A DNA stretch of 64,000 nucleotides from Odiellus spinosus (taxonomy: Eukaryota; Arthropoda; Arachnida; Opiliones; Phalangiidae): contig OY987233.1 in assembly GCA_963920705.1 (NCBI GenBank), positions 2,284,001-2,348,000 of the forward strand, written 5' to 3'. The translations under genes were made by a program, and so were the position numbers. Every line of letters starts with the position of its first letter. The first letter of the stretch is position 1. This document shows, one piece after another, positions 46,447-55,589 of this stretch. The notes beneath the pieces were generated by a model. That model saw only the letters and a list, made by a program, of their open reading frames with translations, had not been told where the DNA came from and made no database searches.

Positions 46447-46684
46447 CAGGAACGGAAATAAGGAATTTTTCTTATTGGACAAATGTCCAGTAACCCCCCT
46501 TAAAAATTCAAAACTTATCGGACATTTAACAAAATTACCGGACAATGCTACATTTCTTGTATTGAAAAGTACTTTTTTTTATCGGACATTTGTCCAGTGA
46601 CCCCCTCTTAAAAATAAAAAGTTATCGGACATTTGGAAAATTTATCGGACAATGACCAGTGACTTGTGCTTATTTCCGTCCCTG
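46447..46684. mobile_element. CAGGGACGG hAT MITE, copy 3
   Basis: Ends CAGGAACGGAAATAAG / TTATTTCCGTCCCTG. Perfect duplication ATCCCTTT (46439-46446 and 46685-46692). The other LTR has a single GGGATCCCTTTACC here. Confidence 0.95.
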
Positions 46685-46710
46685 ATCCCTTTACCATCCC
46701 CGTTACACCT

Positions 46711-46971
46711 CAGGCTGGGAAATAAGGATAATTTTTAAACTGGGCTTGTGGCCAGTAGAGCCCAAGCAGTTTAATTAAAAAACTGGACATTGGCCAGTTA
46801 CAATTTTCACGAGCTTGACAATCTGTCATAATGACGTAGGACTATGACGTAGGCTAAGAAACAAAACTAAATTTTGGAATTAATTAACTGGCCTTGTGGC
46901 CAGTAGACCCCCAAGCATTTAATTTTTAAACTGGACTTTTGTCAAGTAAAACTGCCTTATTTCCCAGCCTG
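46711..46971. mobile_element. CAGGCTGGGAAATAAG hAT MITE, copy 1
   Basis: Ends CAGGCTGGGAAATAAG / CTTATTTCCCAGCCTG. Perfect duplication TTACACCT (46703-46710 and 46972-46979), which includes the last bases of the LTR. Relatives lie at 54329-54604 and 55087-55281. Confidence 0.95.
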
Positions 46972-47080
46972 TTACACCTGCTTGTAGTAAACGTAATCTG
47001 TCTGCTACAATTTCTGTTATGAACTAAATCATAGCCAAGCCAAAGCTTAGCTGTTTAGAGGCTTCGTTCACTTCGCTCTA

Positions 47081-47782
47081 ATGGGAGAACAGGTATGTAA
47101 AGATAAATCCGATTTGAAGGAACTCAAGGAAGTTGATATATTTAGAGATACGCCAGTTCGACTTCTAGGTAATAAACCTCAATTTTGCATCATATTTCAA
47201 TATCATGTCATTATAATTGTGGGAAATGTGACCTTCAAGCTTTGACCTTATATAATTTCGATTGCTAAAAGGATACGCGAATGAAGTTGGCGAGGCTTTC
47301 CGTGCCTTAATACCCAAAAAAGCCGTTCACATCAGCTACGCCATCGCATCCGCTTATGTTTTAGTCGATACCGGTGACAAGGTCGTAAAAACAAATAAGG
47401 TTTGTATTATCGTTTAATTACAAAACCACTAGAAATGTAGGGCATCAAGCCTGAATTACGTATAAAAATCTTTCAGGCCTTAGATGACAATAAAACAACT
47501 GCAAAATTTGGAAAACTTGCATCTTCAGCCTTTGATACATTATTATGGCAAAGCCTAGCGTCCGTTGTCATTCCTGGATTTACCATCAACAGAGTCTGCG
47601 CCCTTTCCCTGTACCTTTTTAAGAAATATTCCAAACTAAAGCCAATAAAGGCTAAATGGGCCACTGTTGGGATCGGTTTGGGTTGTATACCTTTCATCGT
47701 TAAGCCTATAGATAACTCTGTTGATTTCCTAATGGATAAATCTTTGAGAATCTGGCTGCCTCTAACGCAACGACAACCATAA
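47081..47782 (+). CDS. MTFP1: Mitochondrial fission process protein 1
   Basis: MTFP1 (MTP18) is an integral inner-mitochondrial-membrane protein that promotes fission. Three exons: 47081-47168, 47272-47399, 47477-47782, all with GT-AG edges and consistent phases, give 173 residues (the human protein has 166). Hallmarks: IFRDTPVRLLGYANEVGEAF across the first junction, then SYAIASAYVLVDTGDK, LWQSLASVVIPGFTINRVC and the C-terminal PFIVKPIDNSVDFLMD. Hydrophobic segments are at about residues 46-62, 95-115 and 130-148. The start is the first ATG, just before a polar N-terminus. Upstream lie only about 100 bp before a hAT MITE and then the gypsy LTR, so its promoter is short or overlaps repeat sequence. 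Confidence 0.95.
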
Positions 47783-48084
47783 ATAGGGAAATTATCTTCT
47801 ATTAGAATTTATGATAGTACAAAACAACATCATGGGCATTTAATTATTGAGAAAATACAATTTAGTTTAAAATCATGTTAGCAATAGTTTTCATTCCATA
47901 ATATTGATAATCAGGAATGTTTTGTTAATTAGAATAATCTGCGAGACCAGGAATAGTAACGTATTAAAATGTTAGACCCTTAAGACACCTTTCTATAAAT
48001 GTACGCCTTCAACTTCTTTAATTTTTTATATTATTATTTCTATTTATAATTTTACCATTGCCCTGTTTTGAAATTGTCTGTACC

Positions 48085-48830
48085 TTAATTCAGGCTGCCA
48101 ACAACTTTGCGCTTCCAAGTTATACCAGTAGAAAATATATTATTGCCTAACAAATATGTGCTACCAAGTTAGACCAGTAAAATACCCTTTTTAGGCCTAA
48201 CAAATACTAAAACCTTTAGGTAGTATACTCTCTTTAGGAATAACAATGATCCCCTAGGTAGAATACACTATTCAGGCCTAGCAATGCTTTGCTACCAAGT
48301 TAGACTGGTAGAATACACTATTAAGGCCTAACAACACTCACAATTTGTCAGATACCCAGTTATACGTGCTTAATAGGTCTAGCAACACTGTGCTACCTAG
48401 TTAAGACTGGTACAATACACTATTCAGACCTAGCAACGCTCTGCTACTGAGTTAGACTGGTAAAATACACTATTCAGGCCTAGCAATGCTTTGCTACCAA
48501 GTTAGACTGATAGAATACACTATTAAGGCCTAGCAACGCTCGGATACCCAGTTATACTAGAATACATTACTAAGGTCTAGCAATACTGTGCTACCTAGTT
48601 AACTCTGGTACAATATACTATTCAGACCTAGCAACGCTCTGCTACTGAGTTAGACTGGTAGAATACACTATTCAGGCCTAGCAATGCTTTGCTACCAAGC
48701 TAGACTGGTAGAATACACTATTAAGGCCTAGCAACACTCAGATATTCAGTTATACTGGTGGAATACACTATTAAGGTCTAGCAACACTATGCTACGTAGT
48801 TAAGACTGGTAGAATACTGTATGTGAAAGA
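48085..48830. repeat. Minisatellite, ~60-bp unit in ~240-bp higher-order blocks
   Basis: Units share AGGCCTAGCAA, GCTAC(C/T)(A/T)AGTTA and ACTGGTAGAATACACTATT. Four unit types recur in order (CTGTGCTACC, CTCTGCTACTGAG, CTTTGCTACCAAG, CTCGGATACCCAG), so the array also repeats every fourth unit. Confidence 0.85.
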
Positions 48831-48862
48831 ACCAAAATTATAATTCTGGTCATATATGGTAG

Positions 48863-49012
48863 ACTTCGACGCCGCCGATTTGCGCGGGCGCACCGTTTAA
48901 CTTTCCAATATTTTTGACGCCGCCGCCGATATCTAATATTTTCGGCGCGCCGCCGCCGCCGCCCGTTAATTCTTGGCGCGGGTTTTTTTCCGCGGCGTCA
49001 GAGTCTAATATG
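48863..49012. repeat. CpG-rich inverted-repeat island
   Basis: A 150-bp block of GACGCCGCCG / CGGCGCGCC motifs within AT-rich DNA. Ends AGACTTCGACGCCGCC and GCGGCGTCAGAGTCT are imperfect inverted repeats, suggesting a small MITE. Confidence 0.55.
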
Positions 49013-49055
49013 TCAAGCTGTACCATTAAGTATTGTAATAAATTACTATACAGTT

Positions 49056-49439
49056 TTAACTAATGGCGTTTTCCATTGGGACTGCACCGAGAGTGCTCCA
49101 GATTTTCTTGTAACGTCAACGCTCGCGCTCCGAGGGCCTTGGAGCGGTCTCGAATCGATCTCCCAAAGGAAGACTACATGTTTTCCAGAGTTACTCTTTT
49201 CGCGCAGAGGCACCTGGCTACCAGTGGTTCATTACTTATATCTTCCATTGGAGATCGAAGTGCTCCGAAATCATTACTTCATTTCTCAAGCTGGAGCAGC
49301 TCAGAGTGCTCCGCGAGAGAGTGAGCGGCCCAATGGAAGACGTTTCTTCATCTCGGGAGTGCTCCTTTTTCCCCAATGAAAGACAAAAAAATATTCAGAG
49401 CTCTCTCGGAGTAGCCCAATGGAAAACGCCATAAGTTAA
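49056..49439. mobile_element. TTAA-flanked MITE (TATGGCGTTTTCCATTGGG ends)
   Basis: TTAA lies at both edges (49056-49059 and 49436-49439). The inverted ends read CTAATGGCGTTTTCCATTGG and CTTATGGCGTTTTCCATTGG. The interior repeats AGTGCTCC and CCATTGG motifs. No coding region. The TTAA target fits piggyBac or Kolobok. Confidence 0.75.
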
Positions 49440-49643
49440 AAATTAATGTAATGGTAAAGTACTTCAGAATCTCTTTATTTACCTTACCTAATTTAGATTT
49501 AAAATAAATCTATAAACTTAACTTTAAAGTTTCTTATTTACCCTCGAAGGCAGTGGTGTAAAATTTTGAGTATGGCTTTTTAAGGTAATCCATAGGCTTT
49601 AATTAAAAACCAAAATACAAATATTAAAGTGAAAATATCTTAC

Positions 49644-52600
49644 TTAATCATCATTAGTGAATTTGGTTCGAAGTGGCAAAATGGCAGTGTTGTATTCTTT
49701 GGCAGTTGGATTTTTTAAGGCAGTCGCCGCATGCGTCAATTGTAGAGCGGCATCAGGGTGAGCGGTTCCTGGTAAAAGGGTACATTCCCTTTCCAAAATT
49801 GTAGCCATACCGCATAAAAGATCCATAAACCCGAATGACAAAGCGGCTCGCCTTAAACGATTCAATTCCTGCAACAAATACAGTAAAACTTGGTTATTAC
49901 AAAATAAGAAAAATAACGCATGTCAACTTTAAATTAAGGTTTAAAATATTTGAACCATTAAAAGACAAGTTCAATGATATACTGATTCCTTTCTTCATAA
50001 GACTAGGTACGCAATTTTACTTAGTTGGGAACCCTAAAGCGAGGCGCGTACGTGACAATATCGTAAAATATAACTTTGCCTACAAGGACACGAACACGAA
50101 TGTTTCTGTGCGTGTAGTTAAAAAAACTAGGAGCTCGCTATATATTTTGTTAATTAAGAAGAGGATAATGAGAGCTAGAACCTTGGAAGGGGGGGGGGGA
50201 TAATTTGATTAATTTATATTATTTACATTTTGCGATTGGTTCTCAATAATTTTCGGATAAAACCTATGGCCAGTTACAAACCCATATAATCTTTACCCTT
50301 TCAAACTTACTTTATAAAAATGCTGTGTTTTTTCTGGAAGTTTCCTCGCGTGGCGTAGAATTTTTTGAATGTCAGCCTAAATAATAAAAAATGACTTAAA
50401 ATCAAGAAAGAATAGAAGCTAAACTAAGAATTCTTTCGTATTATTAGCTAACGTGATGAAAACCGTCAACCGACTCACCGTAAATTGTGAATGCAACCTA
50501 ACAAGGGATTTTTTTTTATCGATTCCTTATCGTTTAAATACGTCTAATCCTACAGTAAAAAAATTTACAAACAAATATTAAACTTGAAATAAATTTAAAA
50601 CTTGCCCGAGTAATAGGCTTAGCTGGATTCATGGAGATATATTAAACTCCCCATCTACGGACAAGCGACCAATTACATTGATCTCCATGAATTCAGCTAT
50701 GCCTATTTTCCGGGTAAGTTTTAAACTAATTTCTAGTTTAATACTTGTTTTGTAAACATTTTACTGTTAGATTAGTCCTATATAAACGATAAGTAATTGA
50801 TAAAATCACCTGTTATTAAGTTGCATTCTCTCATTAATGGTTTTCCCTGATTGGTTGCTAGTATCAAAGATGCTCGTCAAATTTGCTATTATTTACACGG
50901 AGTTAATCCTTAGGTTTAGGGAGGTTTTTTTAATCACGAGGTAAAAATCAATCGAGACTTTTTAATTGGCTCAAATCAAACTGTTTTAATGGTGAAAAAT
51001 ATATTTTTCAAATGACCTGATAGATCTAAATTATTAAAGGGAGAATGAAAGGCCGAAACAACCTATTTTTAATCAATTAAGAATGCTAAAATAATGAGAA
51101 AAACAATAATATAACTCACCAAAAATATTTCGTTATTTTATAATCAATTTCCAAAGTTCCGATGCTAAGCCTAAGCTGCCTAGCTCGGCGAACTAGGCCC
51201 GCACGACCTGTATTTTTTTTAATATTCGCGGCTGTTCTTGTCGCCAATCACGGGCGAGTGAAGCGTTTTTTAAAAATACGCGTAATCGCTCGTGATTGGC
51301 GACTAGATCAGACGGGAATGTTAAAAAAAATATGGCTTGTGCTCGCCTAGTTCGCCGAGCTAGGCAGCCAAGGCTTAGCATCTGCAAGTTTCGGAACTTT
51401 GGAAATTGATTATAAAATAACGAAATATTTTTGGTGAGTTATATTATTGTTTTCTCGTTATTTTAGCATTCTTAATCGATTAAAAATAGGTTGTTTTGGC
51501 CTTTCATTCTCCCTTTTATTAGCTATTTTGAAGTTTTCTCGGTCCTTTTTAGTGTAGAAACAAACCTATTCTTACCTGTAAACCGGATTGCCTAATCCAT
51601 ACGACGCAGTTTTGAGAATAACTGTGTTTTTCGGTCACTTTAATTGGAAAAGTGTAAAGGGATTCAGTTGGCAATCCAAATTTAGTTAACAAACAACTCG
51701 GGCCCAGATTATTAAATTTTCCAAGCCAAGGGATTGTGTCAAAACCTAAAAACATATAAATAATGAAATTATAATAAAAACTATGGTGCTTAAATTACGC
51801 GGTCTCGTGAAATTTTACGGGTTCATAAAACTATGTATTCTGATATTTTAAATACGCAATCGAATTAAAGCTGGTTTACTGTTCACACGACTCTAGCTTA
51901 ACGTTTTGAAACGCTTTAAAATCAAAACCACGGCTAATATGTTAGTTGGAAGGGCATTAAAGCTATTGTAACAAACTAATAAAATTAATAAAAAAAAAAA
52001 AATTGTAAAATATTTTTTTTCATTAATATTCTAGAAAATATTATTTACCGGGTTCAAAAGTTGACAGCATCAGGTTCGATTTCTTTTTGCTGTCTGCCCA
52101 CGAGTAGAGCATTCCGTACCATTCAGATCTATAAAAATTAATTTTGCGGTTCGCGTCATACGATAGATTTATATTTTTAAACTTACGTGAGTTGACAAAG
52201 GGCGATCATTCCTTCAACTTTGAGACTGCCATGTAGAAGAACGCAAAAAGACGGTTGTTTGCCTTCTTCGATAGGTCCGCCATTTTCTTCCCCATTTTCG
52301 TTTTCCTGTTTAACAACCACATTCCGCAAATCCTCTACAAAAATGTTAAATCAATTATTCCTAGGCCTGTGCGAGTACTCGACAAGAGTCGAGTACTCGA
52401 TCGAGTCTCGAAAAGTAAAATTTGGGACTTGAGAAAATTTTCGAGTCCGAAAAAACCAGACTCGAGAAGGACTCGTGAATGACAACTCAAGCGCCTATAG
52501 AAGTTGCTATTTATTGTACGAAGCTTGACGTCACAATTGAAAGAGAGGCGAAAGAAACCAAAAGTAAAACTGAAGATTAAGCCCCACAAGCCAAAATCCT

Positions 52601-54127
52601 TTGTATATTGAAAAGTCATTTTAACGACTCGAATTCATGGGGAGGACTCGGTTAGTACTCGAATTTATGGGGAGGACTCGACTTGGACTCGAAACATTGT
52701 TTTTAAGCCAGTTGAAGGACTCGAAGACTCGACACTAACTTTAAATTGGACTCGAGACTCGAAAAGTCGTTTGGTTTGGACTCGAGACTCGACTCGAAAC
52801 CCTAAAAATTGGACTCGCACAGGCCTGATTATTCCCACCAATTCTCTGTATTTTTAAAAGATCTAAATGGATCTTTTGAAGAAAATATATTTCCAACTCA
52901 ATGATGCCAACAGTCAAAACATAGTTATTGACTACTTAACGAGGTAATGCCTCAGCTAATTAGTAGTTATAGATCAGGAAATGCGGATGTATAATAATAA
53001 AACCTTACCTTTCAGCGGTAAAACGGGTAGCACCAAATGTCGCGATAATGAAGGAGGACTAGACACGTCATTAATGTCTAAAAACCCGCATATGTTAATA
53101 TCATTCACTAATTCCGCTCTTAAAGTTTCAAAATCGCGAACAAAAACGTGCGAATCCGGAGGGGGTGACAATGACACGTGAGAAAGGAGTTTACCGCATC
53201 TCAGCGTTGCACGAAACGATTTGTAATAAGTTTCCGATAGTTTTGTAAACATTTGTTGAGTCGATTTAAAGTTCAGCGGCCCTTCGGGGACAAATACGGA
53301 ACCACTGCCCCCGTTCAAATCAATTAATTTTTCAAAAACAGGGAGATTTTGACTGATAGCCGGATCTGAAGCAGAACCCAAGACCATAACGTGAATTTTA
53401 CTTTGAAACGGATACGGTATGGCTAATGAACCACTAGTGGCGTTGTTTAATATATATTTTAAAGATGTTGGTCCCACACCAACGCTACCATCGGTAATTA
53501 ATATTATCTATTAAAAAAATTATCATTACCTAAAGGAAATTTAATAGACACTGCCTAAAATGAATTACCTGACATGGCATCCCGGCACCCCATTCTTCTA
53601 GAACAATATTTTTAACGCCTTCCAGCGCCGGAAGTGGACACGTTTTATCGTAGCATTCTAATTTCAATAACGCGGCTTTTATACTTTCGTAATCTCTAGT
53701 AAATGAAACTACGGGTTCCCAGAGTGAAGAAAACACAATCTATACAGAGAAGAAAACTATTTCATCGTACTTCTCTTTGATAAGTTATATAAGACCAAAA
53801 CTTGCTGAGAATTCCGTTGACTGACCACTTAATATAAAAGTCTGAACTTTTATGCGAAGATGAGGACACCGGTTAGATATCAGAGGCTTGGTGTCGAGCC
53901 ATAATATAGGGACTTCTATAACTAGGGGTTGATTAACGGAATTCTTGCTCAAAAAATATATTTACCAAATTGCAAAACTCTAATTTGCAGCGGGAGTTCA
54001 TATGGTCTAACAAGGTATTTATTCCATGAACGGCGAGATTTTTCAATTGATAAACCTGCAGAGATTCGGGCATAGAAACATCCCGACACATTGACAACGA
54101 AACATCTAGTAAAATTACTGTTGGCAT
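49644..54127 (-). CDS. INTS14: Integrator complex subunit 14
   Basis: INTS14 is a von Willebrand A-domain subunit of the nuclear Integrator, acting with INTS10/INTS13 in snRNA processing and promoter-proximal termination. Eight exons with GT-AG edges and matching phases: 54127-53966, 53739-53569, 53507-53009, 52334-52187, 52128-52049, 51745-51576, 50376-50311, 49868-49644. Total 1521 nt, 506 residues (human 518). The start MPTVILLDVSLSM carries the MIDAS motif DxSxS. Further matches: FSSLWEPVVSFTRDYESI, CGFLDINDVSSPPSLSRHL, CVLLHGSLKVEGMIALCQL, SEWYGMLYSWADSKKKS, NCVVWIRQSGLQ, LERECTLLPGTAHPDA. Introns carry MITEs (50508-50812, 51036-51516, 52362-52827). It appears intact. The 5' end faces ELOF1. 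Confidence 0.97.
50508..50812. repeat. Foldback element, family 1, second copy
   Basis: Arms of about 130 bp around a 42-bp loop, with core AATAGGCTTAGCTGGATTCA / complement at 50612-50638 and 50681-50707. It is in the intron upstream of INTS14 exon 7. It is homologous to 2129-2480. Confidence 0.8.
51036..51516. mobile_element. Long-palindrome MITE (AAAGGGAGAATGAAAGG ends), copy 1
   Basis: Nearly the whole 480 bp folds on itself. Both ends are AAAGGGAGAATGAAAGGCC. The central arms contain CTAGCTCGGCGAACTAGG. It is located in an INTS14 intron; the second copy is at 58001-58480. Open frames on both strands here are mirror images and not genes. Confidence 0.88.
52362..52827. mobile_element. CAGGCCTGTGCGAGT hAT MITE, copy 1
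   Basis: Ends TAGGCCTGTGCGAGTACTC / GACTCGCACAGGCCTG. Perfect duplication ATTATTCC (52354-52361 and 52828-52835). The interior is packed with GACTCGA/TCGAGTC words. It lies in INTS14 intron 3, 20 bp upstream of exon 4. Confidence 0.95.
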
Positions 54128-54328
54128 GATTTACAGATAATTGTACAATACCGAGACAAAATAACTAAAACTACGCGATTAGGTTTTTTTTTTCTCTGAC
54201 CGGGAATAATTTTTATTTTTACGACTTTCACTGTTGATCTTGATAAACCCCCGCGAGGCTGCGACCCACGTCCACCAGTGACATTTTAACAGACAATTAG
54301 CCAGACGACAGCCAAAACTTGGCTTCCG

Positions 54329-54604
54329 CAGCGGAAATAAGGGTTATTTTTGAACTGGACTTGCGGCCAGTAGAGCCCAAGCAGTTTTATTAAAAAACTG
54401 GACATTGGCCAGTTACAATTTTCATGAGCTTGACAAACTGTCACTATGACGTAGAACTATGACGTAGGCTTAGAAAAAAAAAATTTTGGAATTAATTAAC
54501 TGGCCTTGTGGCCAGTAGACCCTAAAGCATTTAATTTTTAAACTGGCCTAGCTAATTTTTAAACTGGACTTTTGGCCAGTAAAACCGTCTTATTTCCCAG
54601 CCTG
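54329..54604. mobile_element. CAGGCTGGGAAATAAG hAT MITE, copy 2
   Basis: Ends CAGCGGAAATAAGG / CTTATTTCCCAGCCTG. The interior matches 46711-46971 (CTGGACATTGGCCAGTTAC, TGGCCTTGTGGCCAGTAGA). No clean duplication is readable. Confidence 0.85.
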
Positions 54605-54627
54605 CTAAGTTCCGCTTAAACCATGCT

Positions 54628-54865
54628 CAGGGACGGAAATAAGCACAAGTTACTGGTCAATTGTCCGATAAATTTTCCAAATGTCCGATAACTTTTTATT
54701 TTTAAGAGGGGGTCACTGGACATTTGTCCGATAAAAAAAGTACTTTTCAGTACAGGAAATGTAGCATTGTCCGGTAATTTTGTTAAATATCCGATTACTT
54801 TTGAATTTTTAAGGAGGGTTACTGGACACTTGTCCAATAAGAAAAATTTCTTATTTCCGTCCCTG
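54628..54865. mobile_element. CAGGGACGG hAT MITE, copy 4
   Basis: Ends CAGGGACGGAAATAAGC / TTATTTCCGTCCCTG. Perfect duplication ACCATGCT (54620-54627 and 54866-54873). It is 238 bp, the same length as the copy at 46447. Confidence 0.95.
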
Positions 54866-55086
54866 ACCATGCTGGATATAAAGAGTGACACTATTTTTTA
54901 TAGGCAGTCCAGGGAGTAGGGCACAATTTATAGAAAGATCCGTGCGCCGTTCGAACCCGAAAAAACACGGGCTACTGCCGCTACTCGGTTTCAATTTTCA
55001 AGATTCATTGCTATCATGGGGTACAATTGCGAAGGCCAAGAACGTCCAATGGCGTCCAGTGGCCCCGTGAAGCTGAAAATATCGAC

Positions 55087-55281
55087 CAGGGTGGGAAATA
55101 AGGATTTTAACAAAAAACTGGACAATGACACTTATTTTAATACTGGTATTAAAGTAGATGGAATTTAATAAGTGATCCGTCAAACATTAGTAAAATCCCT
55201 AGAGTCTTTTAATTGTTATTCTTTTTATTTTTTAAATTGGCCATTTGCCCAGTGACTGTAATAGCCTTATTTCTTAGCCTG
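55087..55281. mobile_element. CAGGCTGGGAAATAAG-related MITE, copy 3, short
   Basis: Ends CAGGGTGGGAAATAAGG / CCTTATTTCTTAGCCTG. The interior has AAAACTGGACAATG and TTGCCCAGTGACTG. No duplication is readable. Confidence 0.7.
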
Positions 55282-55589
55282 TCTCAGAAATGGTAGCGTC
55301 TGTTTTAAGGTAAGAATGAAAACGGCGGCTAGATTTATCATCGCTTCAAAGTCACCACATTTCTTAAACTAAAATGTAACGTATTTTTATAATTTTATTC
55401 GTGACATAGTTAAAACTTTGGGAAATTACCCTTAAATAAACAAAATACCCCGATTCGAGGAATTGAAAAACTGTTAAAAAAAATCGGGTAGTTTTCTGGC
55501 CTTAGTTTTCTGATTAGGAGTGGACTCACATTACCTTGATACCATGTTTAAACTGTCATTTTTCAGATTATTCGTTTTTAACACTAGAA

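Larger units (their letters stand above)
34266..46707 (-). mobile_element. Ty3/gypsy-type LTR retrotransposon
   Basis: LTRs 34266-34564 and 45625-46707 (the latter swollen by two MITEs) have ends TGTAAC...GTTACA on the plus strand. Read on the minus strand, the 5' LTR is followed by AT and a primer-binding site starting TGGAGCCACCGCCGAG, and a purine-rich GTAGGGGTAGAG precedes the 3' LTR. Gag, protease, RT, RNase H and integrase follow in gypsy order. The leader has taken up a LINE (42150-45174) and a hAT element (41203-42118). Confidence 0.9.
45625..46707 (-). repeat. 5' LTR of gypsy element, with nested MITEs
   Basis: The LTR sequence matches 34266-34564 once 45847-46373 and 46447-46684 are removed. 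It lies about 370 bp upstream of MTFP1 in divergent orientation. Confidence 0.88.
54128..55589. other. Divergent INTS14/ELOF1 intergenic region
   Basis: The 1.46 kb between the two start codons is about half MITE (three copies listed separately). What remains for promoters is 54128-54328 and 55282-55589. No TATA box is obvious, which is usual for housekeeping genes. Confidence 0.5.

Noticed and set aside
49835-50203. 122-codon plus-strand frame in an INTS14 intron
   Set aside because: It is partly antisense to INTS14 exon 8 and otherwise AT-rich intron; ends in a G-run; no homology recognised.
51162-51387. Two overlapping open frames on opposite strands with similar peptides
   Set aside because: They are mirror images from the palindromic MITE at 51036-51516.
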